Assembly (NCBI GenBank): GCA_015350385.1
Contig: WNKI01000002.1
Coordinates: forward strand, 8,458,947-8,522,946
Source: Aculops lycopersici
Lineage: Eukaryota > Arthropoda > Arachnida > Trombidiformes > Eriophyidae
Length of the DNA: 64,000 nt
Direction of reading: 5' to 3'
The position numbers were made by a program, and so were the translations under genes. Shown in pieces: positions 39,977 through 51,200 of the stretch. Below the pieces are notes generated by a model. It did not search any database. It had not been told where the DNA came from and saw only the letters and a list, made by a program, of their open reading frames with translations. Positions within the stretch are counted from its first letter, which is position 1, and every line of letters begins with the position of its first letter.

Positions 39977-42573
39977 TTGGGCTAATGGAACATGTGGCCG
40001 CTTCTTGTTTGATGATTGGAAGAAATAAATAGATGGTAATTTTATCAAAGTTTCTTGATAAACGACGAGTTTCCAGGAGGAAGCTAGGAACCAGCAGAAC
40101 TGAAGGAACTTGGATTGCTGGTGATCTGTGGATATTCAGTATCACTATTGTATCTTATGATGATAATAATGAATTTCTGTTTACAAGTGAATAGTGGCGT
40201 GTTGTCCACGTTTTCTGTTATGGAGTCTCAACATGCGGCAACAGGTTTATCTAGATCTCTTGCTATTAGTGGCCTCTAGCAAGCAGTTTTGACCACAAAA
40301 TTTAAGCAATAATTTTGAATATCTGTTTATATATATAAATCCAACGATCAAACGTCAGACAATAACAAGGCGAGCAATAGATCAGTTTTGTTTGAGAACC
40401 ATTAATATGACCAACAAATCAAGTCGATAAGTTAGTGTCAAGACAACGGACTCGGCCACGACGATTGATATTAAGAATCCTCATGCGCAACACATTTTGG
40501 AACCGATATCACATGCCCGACATGCGTGTGTTTTCGCTTGCCTCACGGACCAAGCCAGCGAGCAGCACTCATGTTCTGCTTGTCCCTCTCTGGTTGCGCG
40601 TTTGTGAGTTGGCGAGCGTGAATCGCGTGTGTGCGTGCGTCTCTGTGTGTGTATATGTGTGTTGGTTTTGCAAATCTCTTTTTTACTCATATGGTAGCGA
40701 ATGGGTCGCAATCTTTTCTGTATGGAAGAAAGAATCCACCTGTTGATGGGCACAGGTGTTGTTAATGCTTCTGGGTGACAGTCAATTCGTCGTCTATTTG
40801 ATTTTCTTTTTTCTCGAATATTGAAACAACACTCCCATTGGCCAGCTGGTTCCGATGATTGATAAGTTTGAAGAAGGTGTTCGAAAAAATCCAGCAAGCG
40901 AAGTTTAGTTCGGTTAGCTGACAAAGGGGCGCCCACTGTGTAGAGAATGAAAGAGATACAGAGACAGATACACCCTAACTTATCTGCAGGTGGTTGTTCC
41001 ATATTGACTAACTCGTAAGAGTCATCTCCTGTCTCGTTATAGCCACCAGAGTTGCGACTGCGCTTTAGTTGCCTACTGATAGGATGGTTGCCAGTGCTCT
41101 AGCTGTAACCACCGCGACCCACCGACAGTTTGCCTGCTCCGATTTGACGCTCTCGTTGGGGCACGCACTTGTCGTGGTGGTTGGAGCCATCGCGAATGAG
41201 GTATCGCCACGGCAGACACTTGTGGGGTTTAATTTGCCATCAACCCCGTAACAGCGGTGGCGGCGACGACGACGACGGCGATGGCAGCCTCCTCTAAACC
41301 TCAACTAGAAAGAGCAACAGATTGGAAGTTGCGCACATTTTTGGGCCGCCACATTCTTAGGGTCTGCTCATGGCAAGATAACGAGGCAACCTGCAACTGC
41401 TGCTTGGAATGTTTGTCCTGGAAAAGCAGCTACCGAAAGATGGAAGTTCCAGACTCTCCCTCTCTCTCTCTCTATCCCTATCGCAAGTCCGCTGAGCGCC
41501 ATCGTCCCTTTAAATGTGTGTATTTGTCGCCTGTGCCATTGCAATTCCTGAGACCCCACTTGTTGCATCGTCTTTACACTGACACACAAACAACCGGTGA
41601 GCTTGTGATGCAGATTAGCTAACAATAAATATAATTGAATCACAAAAAGCATGAGGTTATTTGTTTGTATGCCTAAATACATTCTTACTCATCAAAGAGT
41701 TCACGTAAGTTTTATCCTCACTTGATGATAGATTTGGACCAGGTGACACCACTTGAAATCATAGTTATGTTTAGATTGATTACTTTGAAGTCGGCATCAA
41801 ATTTCATTGTTGGATAGATTTAAATCAACTTAGACCCTTGCCAACAATGTGAGAGTCGCCCATGTTGTATACAATAGTGACTTCCACTACGTTCTTTTTC
41901 CTTGTGGCTGTTGCTTTCAGCTATATTTTCGCCTTGTTCTCGACCAACTATGCGATAGACTTCACTAACTATATAAATTTGCCTGCTCACTTACTCGCTA
42001 GCTACTTGCGCATTCAACTTGCAATTTAAACTTTGGATGTTGCGGTTAGTGACGACGACGACGAAATCACGAGACGGAAAGGGAAGGCAACCAACGAGTC
42101 GGAACCTTGAAAAGTCTAGTTGTGAGCAAGAAGTTCACCTACTCTCTTAAACCAACCAACCAACCAACCAACAGACAGAGTTAGTGGCCAGGTGAGCTAC
42201 AGGTAGTCGGTTACTAACCATGAATACAATGCCGACTCTTGTTGGTTGTCAACTATCTAGTAGTAGTAGTAGTAGTTGTTGTTGTAGTTGTAGTTGTAGT
42301 TGTAGTTGTAGTTGTAGTAGTAGTTGTTGTTGTTGTATTCAGTTAACTAGGCGTTTACCTGTTCGTTTTTGCCTACTGCGAACGCTACTACTACCGCCAC
42401 TACCGCCTCTACAGCCATCACTCTAACCATCGCAAAGAGGGTTGAACGAGAAGAAGGAGGAGGAAAGAGAGAATAACAATAGAATCGTGTTATCACTCGA
42501 CTTTGTCTGTCAACTCGAAAAGCTCGTCAGTCCAACTGGTTGAACACTAGACCGACTACCCTACTGATCGATG
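39977..42573. other. intergenic and leader region between GABP-beta and the gene at 43.0 kb
   Basis: No supported coding sequence. CAACARGT words lie at 40239, 40738 (minus) and 41558 (minus). A strong minus-strand acceptor-like pyrimidine run ends in CAG at about 40936-40938, possibly a 5' UTR exon of GABP-beta. A TAG/TTG-rich microsatellite lies at about 42256-42335 and a CCAA tract at about 42147-42170. The minus-strand frame 40481-41002 begins with ATG and a hydrophobic run, but that run coincides with the acceptor-like tract, so I do not call it a gene. Confidence 0.5.
42256..42335. repeat. TAG/TTG trinucleotide-derived repeat
   Basis: Interrupted array of TAG, TTG and TAGTTG units. Confidence 0.85.
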
Positions 42574-42904
42574 GTAAGCAAACTGAGACCAAAGTACGAG
42601 CAAATGCAACTAAGACTTGGAATTCTAAAGATGGCGGCCATCTCTAAGTCTAGTGTTTCTGGTTGGAGTTCTTTCCGTTCCTCTTGATTCCTTACTCCTT
42701 CCATTCAAAGCGACAAGACGAGACACAACGAAATGTTGGCCAAAAACTCTCATTCGGCGACTAGTTCCTTGTGAATGTTGACCGAGAGATTAGAGAGTTC
42801 AGCTTTCTTACCTTATTATACCTCTTTTTCTAGGAAATTTTGGGTGAGATAGAAAAATTGCCAAGTTTTTTAAAGTTCCTCTTTTCTCATTGTTTTTTTT
42901 GCAG
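42574..42904 (+). other. candidate 5' UTR intron of the gene at 43.0 kb
   Basis: Donor ATG/GTAAGC at 42574. The acceptor ends in an uninterrupted T run followed by GCAG at 42904, the best acceptor in this region. Inferred without transcript data. Confidence 0.4.
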
Positions 42905-42962
42905 GAAGAGTGAGATAAGATAGTAGAGGTCGTACTTGCAATTGTATGAGTTATGTTAACAG

Positions 42963-43000
42963 GTGAGCTAGCTTGTTAACTATCGCAACCAACCAGCCAG
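42963..43000 (+). other. candidate 38-nt micro-intron before the ATG at 43006
   Basis: AACAG/GTGAGC at the left and CCAGCCAG at the right, with a TTAAC possible branch point. Length 38 bases, unusually short. Also readable as a chance CAACAGGTG-like word. Confidence 0.25.
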
Positions 43001-43005
43001 GTAAT

Positions 43006-43707
43006 ATGATCATTCAAAACAACAACACGCGCCGGCCACAATTGCCAAGATTCAACATAAAGATCATCACTAAAAGCAACACTCAACAATCTGTGATAAT
43101 AGCCTCGGTGGGTATCATTATTTTAGCCACCACTTTAAACAACATAATTAATCTCTCGCAGGCCAGCCCAGTGCGAGTGACCCGAAGTGGCCAGGTGCAA
43201 GTCGCCAATCAGCAGCAACTAAGTAGCAACAACATGAGATCTACTGGCAACAACAACAAGCCCAAGAGGTCGGCGCAAGCAAGCGCCAATAGAACTGGCG
43301 CTAATTCGTCGTCGCCGGTCAAGAGATTTAAGAGCTCGTTCCCAATCAACCACCTGATCCTAACCGAACCCCACCGATTAGGTGTCTTGGTAAATCGGCA
43401 ACCTAATGCAACGTCTTCATCAAATGACATCAACAACAACTCGGGTGATATAAACAACAATGGAATACCTGATGTTGGAGCTGAACGATATCGAAATCAC
43501 ATCAAGTCCGTCAATGGAACCATCGACTTGAGTCAATATGAGCAAAGCGATGTAGACCGCCTCTATGGCGACGCTCTTCTCGTTTACCTGAAGAATTTTA
43601 ATGAAACTCTACCCGCTCGGAGGGAGACAATTTCCATTAATGGAACCACAACTCGCATTCCCGTCTATAGATCCGATCCCCAACCCTCTGCCAGGTTCTC
43701 GGGTTGA
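43006..43707 (+). CDS. small secreted or membrane-anchored protein, unknown function
   Basis: 233 residues from the ATG at 43006; the frame opens at a TTG 11 codons earlier. After 26 polar residues a hydrophobic segment (about 27-50, VIIASVGIIILATTL) could be a signal anchor or an internal signal peptide cleaved near QAS. The rest is N-, S- and Q-rich with four NXT/S glycosylation sites and KR dibasic pairs in the first half. The C-terminal third (DLSQYEQSDVDRLYGDALLV onward) is the only part with globular-looking composition, and the chain ends in RFSG. A neuropeptide-type precursor is conceivable, but I see no known peptide. Not recognised. Confidence 0.55.
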   Translation: MIIQNNNTRRPQLPRFNIKIITKSNTQQSVIIASVGIIILATTLNNIINLSQASPVRVTRSGQVQVANQQQLSSNNMRSTGNNNKPKRSAQASANRTGANSSSPVKRFKSSFPINHLILTEPHRLGVLVNRQPNATSSSNDINNNSGDINNNGIPDVGAERYRNHIKSVNGTIDLSQYEQSDVDRLYGDALLVYLKNFNETLPARRETISINGTTTRIPVYRSDPQPSARFSG

Positions 43708-44195
43708 TTGCGCATTCGTATGGTCTAATTAGATGAGCTCATTGGAAAGTAGCTTCATGCGAAACAAAAAAAATCGCCGCACAGCTGATCGCGCAACCAA
43801 AGCCACACAGACGGACGGACAGACGCGCGACATCAACGAGCGGCGAAATCCACGTTTTGAGATTCTATACTGAACATACACACACTTTGTATTTCGGTAG
43901 CGGCGTGTGCTTTGAAAAGTTGACAACTATGAGAATATTACGACTGATGTCTCGAGATGATGACTCGATCTTTGGAACTTTATTGATTTTATATTCATGA
44001 TTATGGATATGAGAAATATTAAATTTCTTTCCAAATATTAAACTGAATAAAATGATCAATTGCAACTAATAAGGTGATTCTATTGTATCTCAAACCATAC
44101 TGTCTATTAGGGAACTCAGTTATTAGTAAAAATTATTAGCAAATTATTAGCACGTCGTTTTAACCCAAACGACGTCTACCACGAGGACTGGCACG
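43708..44195. other. intergenic before ATP13A1
   Basis: AT-rich, no gene seen. Short frames on the minus strand have no recognisable content. Confidence 0.5.
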
Positions 44196-47100
44196 ATGGA
44201 CGAACTCGTACAAAGTGTCGTCTGCTACAATCCGAGACCAATAATACTTCATGGTTACCTGGCTCCATTTTTCGTTCTCCAAGCTGTAGTTTGGTTCAAC
44301 TTTAGACTCGCAGTCGATGGTGACGAGGCGTCAGGTGGAGCAACCACGACAACAACCACGACTCCAGTTCCAGATGAAGCTACCAATGACACAGTGATAG
44401 CATCGGAATTGTTAGATAATGTTGCCCAGAGACATTCACATGAAATCTGGGTTATAGCAGTAACTATATCAATAGCGGCCCAAGCAATAACCTATTTGTT
44501 TTGTCATTGGTCAGTGGATGTCAAGTGTCTATTGAGCTACACCAAATGTAGCAATCCATTTGATTCCAAGTTTGCAAAGGTGACTCCAACACCCAATAAT
44601 GGATCCACCGAATTGGTACCACTCAAACGTGAAACGATTGCTAAGAAACAGACATTATGGTTCATGTTCCAAAAGACAAAGTATGTCTTCGACGAGAAGG
44701 CAAAGAGATTTGTTGCAATCGAACTTCCATGTGATCGCAAAATTTCCTACTACAAAAATTGGAAAGGTTACGCGGACCCAAATGAGATGTCTTTAGTTGA
44801 TTTGCAATATGGCCGCAATGAGCTAGATATGGTGATACCTGAATTCAAAGAGCTATTTATCGAAAGAGCGACGGCGCCCTTCTTTGTATTCCAAACATTT
44901 TGTGTTGGCCTTTGGTGTTTGGATGAGTTTTGGTATTATGCCCTATTTACTCTGTTCATGTTGGTTACTTTCGAGATAGTGCTAGTCAAGCATCAACTCA
45001 GGAACATGCAAGAAATTCGTCGAATGGGCAACCAACCATTTATGATGCAAGTATACCGTCAGAATAAGTGGAAGCCAATCAGATCTGATCAGTTGATTCC
45101 AGGTGACATGGTTAGCATCGTCAGATCGGACCACAATATTCCTTGTGACATTCTACTCCTCAGAGGGTCTTGTATTATCGACGAATCGACGTTAACCGGC
45201 GAATCCGTGCCTCAAATGAAGGAGCCACTTGAGGATCTACTAGATGATGACGAGAGGAGGTTGGATGTCAACCAAGATAAGTTGCACATATTGTTTGGAG
45301 GCACCAAAGTGTTGCAACATACAGCTCCAGCCAAAGAGCCAGGTTGCATTGGATATGTCTTGAGAACCGGATTCCATACCTCTCAAGGTAAACTTTTGAG
45401 AACTATTCTTTTTGGAGTCAAGCGAGTTACAGCCAACAACTTTGAAACGTTCTGCTTCATCATGTTCCTATTATTCTTTGCAATCCTATCCGCCTACTAC
45501 GTTTGGACCAAGGGCATCGAGGATCCAAAACGTAGCAGATATCGTCTATTTTTCGAATGTACGGTTATTATCACATCCGTCGTTCCACCAGAACTTCCTA
45601 TCGAATTATCCTTAGCTGTAAACCAGTCACTTCTATCTTTATCAAAACTTTACATCTATTGCACAGAACCATTTAGAATCCCGTTTGCAGGCAAAGTTGA
45701 GTATTGTTGCTTCGACAAAACGGGGACTTTGACAAGCGACGATCTCATTGTAGAGGGTGTAGCTGGAGTTCCTAAGGTCGGAGAGGATGAGGGAAACGCG
45801 GAGGTTGATGAGAACGAGGCAAACGGTGGCGATGGTGACAAACAAGTGGTTAACCAACATCAATCGTCCCTAGCCTCTCATCCCTTGGTTACGCAGATTA
45901 GCAAATGTCCAATTTCTACCGTACAAGTGCTAGCCTCTTGTCACTCTCTGGCTCACCTGGACGAGAAATTAGTCGGCGATCCATTAGAGAAAAAAATTCT
46001 CGAAGCCATCAACTGGAATTATACAAAATCCGGTAGCGTTATACCAAAGAGGGGACGTACTCCTCCTCTAAAGGTCCACCAGAGATTCCATTTCAACAGT
46101 ACTCTCAAGAGAATGTCAGTTATTGCTAGCTACAAGATGGATATGACAAGTGATAATATATACATATGCACCGCCAAGGGCGCACCCGAGTTCATGAGGC
46201 CATTAATGAAGAACCTACCCGACAATTATGATGATGTTTACCTGCAAATGTCCAGATTAGGCGCTAGAGTCCTGGCACTTGGATACAAAACTCTAGGTAC
46301 TCTAGATCAACGTGAGTTGGCTGAACTTACACGTGAAGATGTGGAAAAAGATCTCATGTTCGCCGGGTTCATTTTGATAACTTGTCCACTGAAACCAGAT
46401 TCGAAGGCTGTGAGTCTGGACTTGGCACAATCCGGCCATAGGCTTGTCATGATTACAGGCGATGGTGCTTTGACCGCTTGTCATGTTGCTAGTGTATTGA
46501 AGTTCATCAAGACTGAAGCCCTAATATTAACAAAGACCAAATCTGAACAAGACAGTAAGAGCGAAATATGGGACTGGGTATCTACTGACCAAAGTGTTAG
46601 AATTCCCTTTGAGGATTCAGTTGTAAACATAAAGAAGTTTGCCAGAGCTCATGATTTGTGTGTAACCGGAGATTCGCTAGATTTCATCAAGACACAACAG
46701 AAGAAGCAAATGGCTCATGATATCATTTGCCGTGTTAAGGTATTCGCCAGAGTATCGCCAAAGCAGAAGGAGTATATAATAACAACTTTGAAGTCAGGTG
46801 GTAAGACAGTGCTAATGTGTGGTGATGGAACAAATGATGTTGGAGCCTTGAAGCATGCGCATGTTGGTGTTGCTCTTCTAACCTCCTCGGCGCCCCTTCC
46901 ACCGAAACCTAAACCTCGGATTGATCTTGGAGCCATACAGCAGCAGCAACAACAGATACAACAATTGATGGCCCAACAACAACGTGGCTCGTCAAATCAC
47001 AATCAAGCGGCCAGAACTCAAGCCATGATCGAGGCCGATCGACGTCGCGAAAGACTTGACGCCAAGATCAAGGAGCTACTTGAGGAGCAAGACAGGCCTC

Positions 47101-47969
47101 AGTTTGTCAAGCTGGGTGATGCTAGTATTGCGGCACCATTCACTTCACGCCTCTCATCTACGCAATGCATATCCCACATTATAAAGCAAGGCCGGTGTAC
47201 ACTTGTGACCACACTCCAAATGTTCAAGATTCTCGCACTAAATGCTCTTCTGTCGGCTTATTGTCACAGTGTCCTATACTTGGATGGCATTAAGTTTAGC
47301 GATAGTCAGGTGACGATTCAGGGATTACTCAGTACATTCTGTTTCCTGTTTATCACCCGCTCGCAGCCTCTCAAGAAACTCTCGGCCCAGAAACCCTTAC
47401 CAAACATATTCAACTTGTACACCATCCTTACTGTGACCCTCCAATTTGTGGTCCACTTTTCATCGCTCATCTTCCTCTATAGTCAAGCTGGAGCTTTGCA
47501 AGAGTCATTGGGTCTCAATGAGTCGGAGGATATGAAGAGTTTGGACTCAATCGACGCTGCTAATGCAACAGCCACACCGAGCCCAACATCAACAGAAGGC
47601 GCAGATGATTCGCTAGCGGCAAGCTTGCACACCGAATTCAAGCCATCAATCGTGAACAGCACTGTTTATATCATTTGGATGTCAGTTCAACTGGCGACAT
47701 TTGTGGTCAACTACAAGGGTCACCCATTTATGCAGGATTTGCGTAACAACAAGCCTCTTTGTTATAGTTTCATTGGATCGGCCTTTGTCGTATTCACCTG
47801 CGTCAACAATTGGTCGCCCAGTTTAACTGAGCAACTCTCGATAGTCGAGTTTCCTGTTGAATTCAGGCCGATTCTATTAGGTGTAGTAGTGGCCGATTTT
47901 GTGGCGGCCTACGTGATAGATAGGATATGTGAATACTTTTTTGGCCGACTAAAATTGAAACCACTCTGA
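44196..47969 (+). CDS. ATP13A1: P5A-type ATPase, ER transmembrane-helix dislocase
   Basis: 1257 residues, ATG start. P5A ATPases (yeast Spf1, human ATP13A1) extract mis-inserted transmembrane helices from the ER membrane. Visible: two N-terminal helices around 20-36 and 88-106 that mark the P5A extension, an actuator domain with TGES at 334-337, the P5A signature PPELP at 464-468 followed by IELSLAVNQSL, the phosphorylated aspartate D507 in DKTGTLT, the hinge motif GDGTNDVGALKHAHVG from 876, and a C-terminal membrane bundle. An acidic loop follows D507 and a Q-rich insert follows the hinge; both are common low-complexity sites in the family. A PPELP motif rather than the P5B PPALP separates it from ATP13A2-5. 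No intron, near full family length. Convergent with the TDRD12-like gene. Confidence 0.96.
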   Translation: MDELVQSVVCYNPRPIILHGYLAPFFVLQAVVWFNFRLAVDGDEASGGATTTTTTTPVPDEATNDTVIASELLDNVAQRHSHEIWVIAVTISIAAQAITYLFCHWSVDVKCLLSYTKCSNPFDSKFAKVTPTPNNGSTELVPLKRETIAKKQTLWFMFQKTKYVFDEKAKRFVAIELPCDRKISYYKNWKGYADPNEMSLVDLQYGRNELDMVIPEFKELFIERATAPFFVFQTFCVGLWCLDEFWYYALFTLFMLVTFEIVLVKHQLRNMQEIRRMGNQPFMMQVYRQNKWKPIRSDQLIPGDMVSIVRSDHNIPCDILLLRGSCIIDESTLTGESVPQMKEPLEDLLDDDERRLDVNQDKLHILFGGTKVLQHTAPAKEPGCIGYVLRTGFHTSQGKLLRTILFGVKRVTANNFETFCFIMFLLFFAILSAYYVWTKGIEDPKRSRYRLFFECTVIITSVVPPELPIELSLAVNQSLLSLSKLYIYCTEPFRIPFAGKVEYCCFDKTGTLTSDDLIVEGVAGVPKVGEDEGNAEVDENEANGGDGDKQVVNQHQSSLASHPLVTQISKCPISTVQVLASCHSLAHLDEKLVGDPLEKKILEAINWNYTKSGSVIPKRGRTPPLKVHQRFHFNSTLKRMSVIASYKMDMTSDNIYICTAKGAPEFMRPLMKNLPDNYDDVYLQMSRLGARVLALGYKTLGTLDQRELAELTREDVEKDLMFAGFILITCPLKPDSKAVSLDLAQSGHRLVMITGDGALTACHVASVLKFIKTEALILTKTKSEQDSKSEIWDWVSTDQSVRIPFEDSVVNIKKFARAHDLCVTGDSLDFIKTQQKKQMAHDIICRVKVFARVSPKQKEYIITTLKSGGKTVLMCGDGTNDVGALKHAHVGVALLTSSAPLPPKPKPRIDLGAIQQQQQQIQQLMAQQQRGSSNHNQAARTQAMIEADRRRERLDAKIKELLEEQDRPQFVKLGDASIAAPFTSRLSSTQCISHIIKQGRCTLVTTLQMFKILALNALLSAYCHSVLYLDGIKFSDSQVTIQGLLSTFCFLFITRSQPLKKLSAQKPLPNIFNLYTILTVTLQFVVHFSSLIFLYSQAGALQESLGLNESEDMKSLDSIDAANATATPSPTSTEGADDSLAASLHTEFKPSIVNSTVYIIWMSVQLATFVVNYKGHPFMQDLRNNKPLCYSFIGSAFVVFTCVNNWSPSLTEQLSIVEFPVEFRPILLGVVVADFVAAYVIDRICEYFFGRLKLKPL

Positions 47970-48129
47970 TCGTACAGACAACCAATTGAACTTTTGTAAC
48001 ATAGAACCTAGGAGATAAGTCAAGTAACAGTAGTAGTAGGATTAATAGAGGTAATAATGATAATTATTGTAAATTAAATATATATAAACTGGAATCATAT
48101 TTCGTGTGTGTTATAGTGATGAGTTAATG

Positions 48130-48135
48130 TTTATT
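48130..48135 (-). promoter_or_regulatory. polyadenylation signal of the TDRD12-like gene
   Basis: AATAAA on the minus strand, about 72 bases past the stop and inside the 237-base convergent spacer shared with ATP13A1. Confidence 0.5.
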
Positions 48136-48206
48136 TCAGTTGTATAGCATTATTAATAAGTGCGTTATATGGTGCAAATCAGATCTTCCAGTTGTCAAGT
48201 CTTATT

Positions 48207-51200
48207 CTAATAAGCCGACTCATGCTTAATCGCTGCATCCAGCTCTTTCTTCGCCAATGTCAGGAAAATGTTTCTTATGTACAGGTGGAGGAAATAGTCG
48301 GCGGATAGCTTGGCTGTACAATCTGATGAACTCTTCAGCTCAACCCCTTGGTCTTCCAATTCAACCACTTGTTGGTTATCGTCTTCATTATCCTCCTCTT
48401 CCTCGTCAGGTAGCCTCAATACTTCTCTAGATATCTCAGACGAAAATATGTCGTTGCGTTCAAGTTTCTCCTCGAGAAGTTTAACGACTGGGTAGGCGAA
48501 CTTGCTGTTACCCATCAATCTATATAAAAGAACCTTACGATCTACCGCCTGGTGGCAGATCAATACTTTCAGATCATCTTTTTCATCCCGAGCAATATCA
48601 TAAATCTCGTCCTCTAGCCTAAATCGCAACTCTTTGTCAAGTAATATCTTGGGGTTTAAACCTTCAAGTTGGCATGAGATGGATTGAAATGGCAAATATG
48701 TCAGGTAATCCGTCAGGTCTGCTGAGTCTGGAAATTTGAATAATTGGTCCTCGTCGACAATAATATCATCTCCATGATCTAAACATTTAACTTTGATCTT
48801 ATTGTTGTCCTGAATCTCAATTATTCTGCATCTATCAAGAGTATTAATCTTGGCAAGACAATAAACCCCAACCGCTAGGTACTCCTGTCGTTCAAGTTTC
48901 TTCTCTGCCAACAGCTTGAGCAACTCTGTTTCCATTTTAACAAGCATCTTATTGTTCGATTCCATTCTCAAGGTGAGACTAAGATCACTTTGGTTCACGT
49001 TTAAAACGAAAACTGGTATGACCGGTTTTCCGGTGAAATTTAGAAAGGCATAGGAGGCCCTGGCTGCCTGCTTGTCGCTTAGCCACTTTTGCATGCTCGC
49101 CACTCTGGTAGATTTTTGGCAGAAATTAGGTGCTTGCTTGATCGCTTCAGCCAAGTTGTTCTTGAGCAATTCCTTATAAGGATCAATTTCATATAGCCGG
49201 TTGTCACTCTCGAGATTTATAAGTCTTCGCATCAAAGTAATCCTCTCAAACCAGAAGCAATTACAGTTACTTAAGCGTAACCAAACGTGAATTTCACTTA
49301 TACTTCCGGCAGATATTTGCTCAAGCAACAGCTTTTTTGCCTTCTCAGTCCAGTAGGGTTCGTTTCCAATTGGCTTGTAACCAATATGAAAGCCACGATG
49401 ACACTTTGGTTCAGCTCGAGCCAAATCAACTGGCAACTCGAATATGTTGCGCAGGTAAACATCCAAACTAACACCGTAGTCAGTTTTGCGAACCAAATAT
49501 TGTTTTGAGTATTGCTCGCTGTATCGTAGGTGATAGAGGTTTTGATTAACCAAAAACATATGTCTCAATACCTCAGGCCTAGTTTCAGCTTGCACTCTGA
49601 TATCATCGCGACTTATATCCTCCATCAAGGTTATCCTATCAACTCTACCCTCTTGAGCTGCATACATGCCATAAACTTTGCCTTTCTTGAAGTTTTCCAG
49701 TGGAACCGAGCAATTTGGGGTGTCTTTTAGCTTGTCTAGTTCCACTTGAAAAGCTGCCATATCTGAGCGCCCAGTGTTGGCAAGCTTTGTCCATGAACCC
49801 TCTATAGAATCAATGTCTCTATGCTCTTCAAATCGAAAGTAAAACTCGCTTGGACTAACCAGGTGAGTGATTGAAATCTTGAACTGACCTTGAGTTGGCC
49901 ATTTCCGCTTGTTTCTAAGTATCTGTTCTTCCTCTTTAGTTGATATAAGAGTGTGGCGATTCTGACAATATGATCCAAATCTATCGTTTCGTATAAACTT
50001 CTCCAACTTACAAACACCTGTTGTTGCCCAACGCCAACAGAAGAAGGTCATATGCTTGTTAATGTAATCTCTCAACGTTGTCTTGGTGCACCCTAAAGTT
50101 GACTCAGATCTAGCCACCACGTCGTAGAGTTTCTTTGCAAATTCAATATCAGTCTTTTGTCTCAAGAATATAATACTGTTCAATCCTTTCTCACCTGCTT
50201 GTATGTGCTTATACATCAATCGGAATCTTTGATCGAATGCAATCCAGTTGTCGGGCAAAGAATAGTGAATGAGGAGTGTTATGTCGGATAAATTATCCAC
50301 AATCATTTCGAAAGCCGAATCAGATAAAACATAAATGGGATTTGGTGCTAGCTCCCTGGCCTTGAAGTCGGAGTGTGTCTTTGATTCGGATAGAAACTTG
50401 ATGTTGTAGTCGTCGATTTTCAAACTTTTCGCAAGTTTCTCGGCTTCCTCGTTCGACTTACATATTATTGCAATCTTGACTCCTTTTTGTGATTCAATAT
50501 CTAGTGTGTGGATTAATTTGATTTGCGTTTTTGCACTAGCGCTCTCAAAAACCTCGAGATCGAAACAAAGCATCGAGTATAGCGAAGCTTCGATGATTGA
50601 GCTGAACATTATAATTCTCTGCTTAAACATTTCGGATACAAATTGTTTCACCAAATCAGTCCATTTCTTTGAGAAGAAACATAGCTGGCAATCGGCATCA
50701 TCGCCTTTGTCAATGAGGTAGCGCAAGTAATGTTTCATGAATTCGCGGACATCAGGATTATGCAATTGGAGAGTCAAGTCCAAGTCGTCGAAAAAGACCC
50801 TACGAGTTTTGCAGAAAAGTATGTACTTGCGGCCGAGGCACTTGATTAGAGCGGCAGGAGTTGCAACCAAGATGTCACTTTCATTGCATCGTGTTGCTAG
50901 CTTTTGGTCGTCGTGACTCGGTATTATGGACCGAACGCAAGGGGGCAAGTGTCTTAAAGTTCCTGAACCAACACGATTCTCATAAGCTGCCGTCTTGAGC
51001 TCCTCCAGGGAGTCCTTGATTTTGCCAACATTTAATTGGTTCGATGAGATAATAATATACTTGGGATGGAATCTAAAGTCGTCCAAGTCAATATTGTCGC
51101 CATTTGCGAACCACGAGTTGTCGGACTTGAAGTTCTCGTTGTCTATCTCATTAACACCACTCTCGTCCTCTATCTTGAGTTTATCTTCTACTCCTTGCTC

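Noticed and set aside
43690..43707. C-terminal RFSG as an RFamide neuropeptide
   Set aside because: RFamide peptides need RF directly before the amidating glycine; here a serine intervenes and no dibasic site frames a peptide.
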